From an uncultured Leptotrichia sp. (lineage in GTDB: Bacteria > Fusobacteriota > Fusobacteriia > Fusobacteriales > Leptotrichiaceae), in assembly GCA_938017765.1 (NCBI GenBank), contig CALIJH010000017.1, positions 1 through 9,663 on the forward strand: DNA of 9,663 nucleotides. The letters run 5' to 3'. Of the stretch, positions 6,293 to 9,663 are shown piece after piece (position 1 is the stretch's first letter; every line of letters begins with the position of its first letter). The notes beneath the pieces are model-generated. The model had not been told where the DNA came from, made no database searches, and worked only from the letters and a program-made list of their open reading frames with translations. A program made the translations under genes and the position numbers.

Positions 6293-6937
6293 ATGGGAAA
6301 AGACAGGGAACAATGGATGAAATGGGCTATGGAGTTACAGAGTCTGGCTCAAGCTGGATTGAATTATGCAAAAGATGTATTCGATATAGAAAGATATACA
6401 AGAATAAGGGAAATTTCAGCAGAAATTATGTCCAAAAAATCGGATATTTCTCTGGAAAAGGTAAAAAATCTTTTTTGTAATGAAATCGGCTATCAGACAC
6501 CTAAAATGGATTGTCGTGCGGCAGTATTTAAAGATGATAAAATCCTTATGGTAAAGGAAAGAGACGGAAAATGGTCATTACCCGGTGGTTGGGTAGAAGT
6601 TGATTTGTCAATAGAGGAAAATACAGTAAAGGAAGTAAAAGAAGAAGCCGGAGTAAGTGTAAATGCTGAAAAAATTATCGCTGTTCAGGACGGAATAAAA
6701 AATAATTCAGGTTGCGGATTGGGGCAAGTTCCATATGGAATAATCAAAATCTTTGTTCTTTGCTCCATTATTGATGAAATAGAAGATAAGTTTATAAAAA
6801 ATAACGAAACATCTGAAAGAAAATATTTTAAATTAAATAATTTACCCGAACTCTCTGAAATCAGAAATACTGAAAAACAGATAAAAATGTGCTTTGAAGC
6901 ATATAAAGCAGAGGTTTGGGAAGCAATATTTGATTAA
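6293..6937 (+). CDS. Nudix hydrolase with N-terminal Nudix_N_2-type helical domain
   Basis: Probable cytoplasmic pyrophosphohydrolase acting on a nucleoside diphosphate linked to another group (ADP-ribose, CDP-choline or similar), 214 residues. Residues 5-65 (WAMELQSLAQAGLNYAKDVFDIERYTRIREISAEIM) form the helical N-terminal domain seen in Bacillus Nudix enzymes such as the CDP-choline/ADP-ribose type. The Nudix fold runs from about 72 to 205, with the box at 98-121 (GGWVEVDLSIEENTVKEVKEEAGV) after KWSLP. Compared with the consensus GX5EX7REUXEEXGU, the first Glu is Leu105 and the Arg is Lys113, while the metal-binding Glu cluster (Glu114, Glu117, Glu118) is intact. I recall similar boxes in this subfamily, so it need not be inactive. 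The start has GAGGA at 6279-6283, 9 bases upstream. A split-barrel gene follows after 21 bases, probably cotranscribed. The substrate cannot be read from sequence. Confidence 0.88.
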   Translation: MGKDREQWMKWAMELQSLAQAGLNYAKDVFDIERYTRIREISAEIMSKKSDISLEKVKNLFCNEIGYQTPKMDCRAAVFKDDKILMVKERDGKWSLPGGWVEVDLSIEENTVKEVKEEAGVSVNAEKIIAVQDGIKNNSGCGLGQVPYGIIKIFVLCSIIDEIEDKFIKNNETSERKYFKLNNLPELSEIRNTEKQIKMCFEAYKAEVWEAIFD

Positions 6938-6958
6938 TTGGGAGAGAAAATACGGATT

Positions 6959-7432
6959 ATGAGAAGAAAAGACAGGGAAATAACCGATAAAGATAAAATA
7001 AAAGAAATTATTTCTGCTTGTGATTGTTGTAGATTAGGTTTTAATGATAACGGAAAAGTTTATATTGTTCCTCTAAATTTTGGATTTATTGAAAAAGATG
7101 GGGAGTATACTTTTTATTTTCATGGTGCAAAAACAGGAAGAAAACACGATATCATGAAAGTAAATAACTGTGTAGGTTTTGAACTTGATACAAATCATAG
7201 GGTATACGGAGAAGGAAATATCGCATGTACTTATACTTCTGCTTTTCAAAGTATTATAGGGTCAGGAAAAGTTTTTCCGGTAGAAGATTTAAATGAAAAA
7301 GTGCAGGGACTCTTTGAAATTATGAAACATAATACAGGAAAATCGGAATGGGAACTTAATCAGAAAATGGTAAATGCGGTACATGTATTTAAACTGAAAG
7401 TTGAAGAGCTTGCATGCAAAGAGCATGAATAA
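6959..7432 (+). CDS. Pyridoxamine 5'-phosphate oxidase-like / NimA-like split-barrel flavoprotein
   Basis: A 157-residue protein of the FMN-binding split-barrel superfamily, in the group annotated as pyridoxamine 5'-phosphate oxidase-related or 5-nitroimidazole-resistance (NimA-like). The opening MRRKDREITDKDKIKEIISAC is typical. The barrel core follows: CRLGFNDNGKVYIVPLNFGF (24-43), the strand YTFYFHGAKTGRKHDIMK (50-67), VGFELD (72-77), YTSAFQSIIGSGKV (92-105), and a C-terminal helix plus strand ending VFKLKVEELACKEHE. Members bind FMN, F420 or haem; the true substrate is usually unknown, and PLP synthesis is not implied. The frame is open from a TTG at 6938, directly after the Nudix stop, but the ATG at 6959 fits the family N-terminus and is chosen. 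Its GGGAG (6940-6944) is rather far upstream (14 bases), so the TTG cannot be excluded. It is likely cotranscribed with the Nudix gene. Confidence 0.87.
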   Translation: MRRKDREITDKDKIKEIISACDCCRLGFNDNGKVYIVPLNFGFIEKDGEYTFYFHGAKTGRKHDIMKVNNCVGFELDTNHRVYGEGNIACTYTSAFQSIIGSGKVFPVEDLNEKVQGLFEIMKHNTGKSEWELNQKMVNAVHVFKLKVEELACKEHE

Positions 7433-7438
7433 AATAAC

Positions 7439-7456
7439 AGATTTTGTAAATCTTTT
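7439..7456 (+). terminator. Weak hairpin after the split-barrel gene
   Basis: AGATTT (7439-7444) and AAATCT (7448-7453) form a 6-bp stem with a 3-base loop, followed by TTT. There is only one G:C pair, so termination would be inefficient and the GNAT gene may share the transcript. Confidence 0.25.
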
Positions 7457-7488
7457 AATAAAAAGTCAGAAATAAAGGAGGTTTCGAA

Positions 7489-8034
7489 ATGATTTTACCG
7501 TTGGAAGAATATCAACTGAAAAATGGAATAACTTGCCAAATAAGAAATGCTTTGACGGAAGATGCTGAAAAACTTATGGAATACAGGAAAATTATAAGTA
7601 GTGAAACAAATTTTTTGAACAGATATCCTGAAGAAATAAGTTCTTCCATGGAAGAAGCTGAAAAGTTTATTAATGAATATAAGAAAAATGAAAAAATATT
7701 ATTGCTGGTATTTGTAGATGAAGAAATTGCAGGAAGTATAAGTCTTAGAGCTATTTCAGATTTGATAAAACTTAAGCATAGAGCAGATTTTGGAATATCG
7801 GTAAGGAAAAAATACTGGAATTTAGGAATAGGAAGCTTATTAATTTCTCGAATACTTCAAATAGCAAAAGATAAAGGCTATGAACAAGTCGAACTTAAAG
7901 CTTTTGAAAATAATGAAAATGCAATCAGACTATATAAGAAATTTGGTTTTGAAGAATGGGGAAAGGTTCGCAGAGCTTTTAAACTGAAAGATGGAAGTTA
8001 TCATGATGAAATAATTATGGGAATTATGCTATAA
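7489..8034 (+). CDS. GNAT-family N-acetyltransferase
   Basis: Acetyl-CoA-dependent acetyltransferase of 181 residues, cytoplasmic. The N-terminal third (about 14-80) holds strand ITCQIRNALTEDAEKLMEYRK and a helical substrate-side region. The central strand ILLLVFVDEEIAGSISL (70-86) precedes motif A at 100-120 (DFGISVRKKYWNLGIGSLLIS). There the pyrophosphate loop reads WNLGIG, with Trp in place of the usual Arg/Gln, as in RimL-like members. Motif B is ENNENAIRLYKKFGFEEWG (140-158). The last strand (DEIIMGIML) completes the fold. A very good ribosome binding site, AAAGGAGG (7474-7481), lies 7 bases before the ATG. The substrate is unknown: small-molecule, antibiotic and ribosomal-protein acetylation are all possible. 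It sits 56 bases after the split-barrel gene and 113 before deoD, with no functional link to nucleoside salvage apparent. Confidence 0.88.
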   Translation: MILPLEEYQLKNGITCQIRNALTEDAEKLMEYRKIISSETNFLNRYPEEISSSMEEAEKFINEYKKNEKILLLVFVDEEIAGSISLRAISDLIKLKHRADFGISVRKKYWNLGIGSLLISRILQIAKDKGYEQVELKAFENNENAIRLYKKFGFEEWGKVRRAFKLKDGSYHDEIIMGIML

Positions 8035-8035
8035 T
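8027..8035 (+). promoter_or_regulatory. Extended -10 promoter candidate for deoD-cdd
   Basis: TGCTATAAT at 8027-8035 is a perfect TGnTATAAT extended -10 overlapping the end of the GNAT gene. No good -35 lies 16-18 bases upstream, which extended -10 promoters can tolerate. A transcript from about 8042 would carry the hairpin at 8080-8099 in the deoD leader. A weaker alternative is TTGGAA (8098-8103) with TATTAA (8120-8125). Confidence 0.4.
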
Positions 8036-8079
8036 AAAATAATAAGAAATTAAATAATAAATTTTTTATTTTTGAAAGA

Positions 8080-8099
8080 AACCGGCAATAAAGCCGGTT
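8080..8099 (+). other. GC-rich hairpin in the GNAT-deoD spacer
   Basis: AACCGGC (8080-8086) and GCCGGTT (8093-8099) form a perfect 7-bp stem around the loop AATAAA. It is followed by GGAATAG, not a T run, so it is not a standard terminator on the + strand. It is far more G+C-rich than the surrounding spacer, which suggests a role: a terminator remnant, an mRNA-stabilising 5' hairpin for deoD, or a protein-binding site. Confidence 0.55.
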
Positions 8100-8147
8100 G
8101 GAATAGATGTGTTAAAAGATATTAAATAAAAATCAGGAGGTAAAAAA

Positions 8148-8858
8148 ATGGCAACACCGCATATAGGAGCAAAAAAAGGAGATATAGCTGAAACAATATT
8201 ATTACCGGGAGATCCTTTGAGAGCAAAATACATTGCAGAAACATTTTTACAGGATATAGTACAGTATAATAATGTAAGAGGAATGTTAGGATTTACAGGG
8301 ACTTACAAAGGAAAAAAAGTATCCGTTCAGGGAACAGGAATGGGAGTTCCTTCGATAGGAATTTATTCTCACGAATTAATAGCTGAATATGGATGTAAAA
8401 ATCTAATAAGAGTAGGAACGGCAGGTTCTTTGCAGGAAAATGTAAAAATTAGGGATGTAGTTCTTGCAATGTCAGCTTCTACGGATTCAGCAATAAATAA
8501 ATTGAGATTTAACGGTGCCGACTATGCACCGACTGCAAATGCAGAATTACTTTTTAAAGCTTATGAAGTCGGAAAGGCTAAAGGATTAAGCATGAAAGCG
8601 GGAAACATACTTACAAGTGATACTTTTTATGGAGATGAGCCTGAAGCTTGGAAAAAATGGGCAAAATTTGGAGTATTATGTGTAGAAATGGAAACGGCTC
8701 AGTTATATACAACGGCTGCCAAGTTTGGTGTAAATGCTCTGACAATACTCACAATAAGTGATTCATTAGTTACGGGAGAAGCTACTTCGGCAGAAGAAAG
8801 ACAGCTCACATTTAATGATATGATAGAAGTTGCATTGGAAAGTGCATTAAATTTATAA
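8148..8858 (+). CDS. deoD: Purine-nucleoside phosphorylase, DeoD type
   Basis: Cytoplasmic hexameric (high-molecular-weight) purine-nucleoside phosphorylase that cleaves (deoxy)adenosine, inosine and guanosine with phosphate to base plus (deoxy)ribose-1-phosphate. The 236 residues and opening [30 protein letters not shown] are typical. With a one-residue offset to E. coli numbering (which omits Met): His5, phosphate-site Gly21, Arg25 and Arg44 (NNVRGMLG), Arg88 and Thr91 (IRVGTAGS), ribose-site Glu180-Met181-Glu182 ([10 protein letters not shown]), and catalytic Asp205 (ISDSLVTGE) with Arg218 (EERQLTF). Every key position is filled, so activity is expected. AGGAGG at 8135-8140, 7 bases upstream, fixes the start. 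cdd follows after 43 bases with no terminator. It feeds deoB, which lies about 2 kb upstream beyond three unrelated genes. Confidence 0.96.
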   Translation: MATPHIGAKKGDIAETILLPGDPLRAKYIAETFLQDIVQYNNVRGMLGFTGTYKGKKVSVQGTGMGVPSIGIYSHELIAEYGCKNLIRVGTAGSLQENVKIRDVVLAMSASTDSAINKLRFNGADYAPTANAELLFKAYEVGKAKGLSMKAGNILTSDTFYGDEPEAWKKWAKFGVLCVEMETAQLYTTAAKFGVNALTILTISDSLVTGEATSAEERQLTFNDMIEVALESALNL

Positions 8859-8901
8859 TACACATAATATTATGATGTAGACTAATAAACAGGAGATAAA
8901 A

Positions 8902-9330
8902 ATGACAGAATTAAAAGGAAAAATAAAATTGACCGAAAAAGAAATATCGGATTATATTGATGAAGCTAATGATATACTAAAAAATGCTTATGTTCCTTAT
9001 TCAAAATTTCCTGTGGCTGCATTGCTGATTGACGAACAGGGAAGAAAATTTAAAGGAGTGAATGTGGAAAATGCTTCTTACGGTTTGGGGATATGTGCAG
9101 AAAGAAATGTGATACCTACAGCGGTAACAGAGGGAATGAAAAAAATAAAGCTGCTTGTAGTAACAGGAGGGACACCTGAACCTATTAGTCCTTGTGGTGC
9201 ATGTAGACAGGTGATTTCAGAATTTTCCGATAAAGATACGGTGATTATCCTTACAAATAAGGATAAAAAATATAAAATATGGTCAATAAGTGAATTATTA
9301 CCATATTCATTTGGACCGGATGACTTGTAG
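8902..9330 (+). CDS. cdd: Cytidine deaminase
   Basis: Zinc enzyme that hydrolytically deaminates cytidine and deoxycytidine to uridine and deoxyuridine, which Pdp can then cleave. It is 142 residues long, the small tetrameric type. Zinc ligands are Cys65, Cys98 and Cys101, with catalytic Glu67, in GICAERN (63-69) and PCGACRQ (97-103). This is the three-cysteine arrangement of Bacillus Cdd. The substrate-binding strand GVNVENASYG is at 52-61 and PYSKFPVAA at 32-40. The C-terminus (LLPYSFGPDDL) is the usual closing motif. The N-terminus is about ten residues longer than in many homologues, but AGGAGA at 8891-8896 sits 5 bases before this ATG. It is probably cotranscribed with deoD. No clear terminator separates it from the next reading frame, which starts 37 bases later. 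Confidence 0.96.
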   Translation: MTELKGKIKLTEKEISDYIDEANDILKNAYVPYSKFPVAALLIDEQGRKFKGVNVENASYGLGICAERNVIPTAVTEGMKKIKLLVVTGGTPEPISPCGACRQVISEFSDKDTVIILTNKDKKYKIWSISELLPYSFGPDDL

Positions 9331-9367
9331 GAAAGATAAAAAAATGTGTTTTAAGGGAGAGCTAGTT

Positions 9368-9663
9368 ATGGATAAGGCTATGGAAAAATTAATGAATAGT
9401 ATTAATAATAAAAAAGAAAAAACTCAGAAAATAAAAGTAAAAAGTGAACAAAAAATTATAAAAAATAACTTTGCTCTTTCTGAAAATACATTTACAGAAA
9501 ATGAATACATAAAAATACCATTGCTTGAATCAAAAAAAAGTGTTTCTGTAGAAGAGGAAAATAAATTATCAATAAGAGAAAGAAGCAATACTTCATTACC
9601 TAATGTCAATGATGAATTTAGAAGTTATGAAGGTAGTAATCCTAAAAAAGTCTATGCAACTAG
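9368..9663 (+). CDS. Unrecognised highly charged protein, N-terminal part, cut by window end
   Basis: An open frame from the ATG at 9368 runs past the last base without a stop, giving at least 98 residues. AAGGGAGA (9353-9360), 7 bases upstream, supports this start; an in-frame ATG at 9344 would add eight residues but has a poorer site. The visible part (MDKAMEKLMNSINNKKEKTQ...) is rich in Lys, Glu, Asn and Ser. There is no signal peptide or membrane segment, and the look is of a flexible or coiled-coil-prone N-terminal region. A few hydrophobic patches occur (NNFALS, YIKIPLLE). I recognise no family. It lies 37 bases after cdd in the same direction and may be read through from deoD-cdd, but a functional link is not shown. 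The real domain probably lies beyond the window. Confidence 0.65.
   Translation, partial: MDKAMEKLMNSINNKKEKTQKIKVKSEQKIIKNNFALSENTFTENEYIKIPLLESKKSVSVEEENKLSIRERSNTSLPNVNDEFRSYEGSNPKKVYAT

Noticed and set aside
9424..9609. Minus-strand frame of 61 codons in the last gene
   Set aside because: The + strand frame from 9368 has a good ribosome binding site and stays open throughout; the minus frame has Phe/Ser-rich shadow composition.

Overview
The window is AT-rich bacterial DNA (coding about 30-40% GC, spacers nearly all A and T) with short spacers, AGGAGG-type ribosome binding sites and heavy use of AAA, GAA, ATA and AGA codons. Gene content and protein style suggest Fusobacteriota, possibly the Leptotrichia group. 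A low-GC Firmicute is the main alternative. No rRNA or other taxonomic marker is present, so this placement is inference. All recognisable genes are on the + strand.

Layout. (1) 1-2439: the end of a nucleoside-type ABC importer locus: a cut-off first permease, a second permease directly abutting it, then a BMP-family substrate-binding lipoprotein with its own promoter and a strong terminator. The ATPase is presumably upstream. (2) 2549-6013: pyrimidine-nucleoside phosphorylase (pdp), deoxyribose-phosphate aldolase (deoC) and phosphopentomutase (deoB). The pdp-deoC spacer holds a good promoter followed within about 45 bases by a strong terminator hairpin. (3) 6014-7432: an AT-rich spacer of 279 bases, then a Nudix hydrolase and a FMN-binding split-barrel (NimA/PNPOx-like) protein. 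(4) 7489-8034: a GNAT acetyltransferase. (5) 8148-9330: purine-nucleoside phosphorylase (deoD) and cytidine deaminase (cdd). (6) 9368 to the end: the start of an unrecognised, very charged protein that is still open at the window edge.

Together these form an almost complete nucleoside scavenging pathway. The importer brings nucleosides in and Cdd deaminates (deoxy)cytidine to (deoxy)uridine. Pdp and DeoD phosphorolyse pyrimidine and purine nucleosides to free bases plus (deoxy)ribose-1-phosphate. DeoB isomerises the sugar phosphate to the 5-phosphate, and DeoC cleaves deoxyribose-5-phosphate to acetaldehyde and glyceraldehyde-3-phosphate, which enters glycolysis. The Nudix, split-barrel and GNAT genes sit inside this locus with no obvious pathway role.

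I see no CRISPR array, insertion sequence, tRNA, rRNA or phage gene, and no convincing new multi-gene system. The points most worth checking are the promoter/terminator pair at 3904-4000, the three-gene insertion, departures from family motifs in Pdp, DeoB and the Nudix protein, and the unknown last gene.
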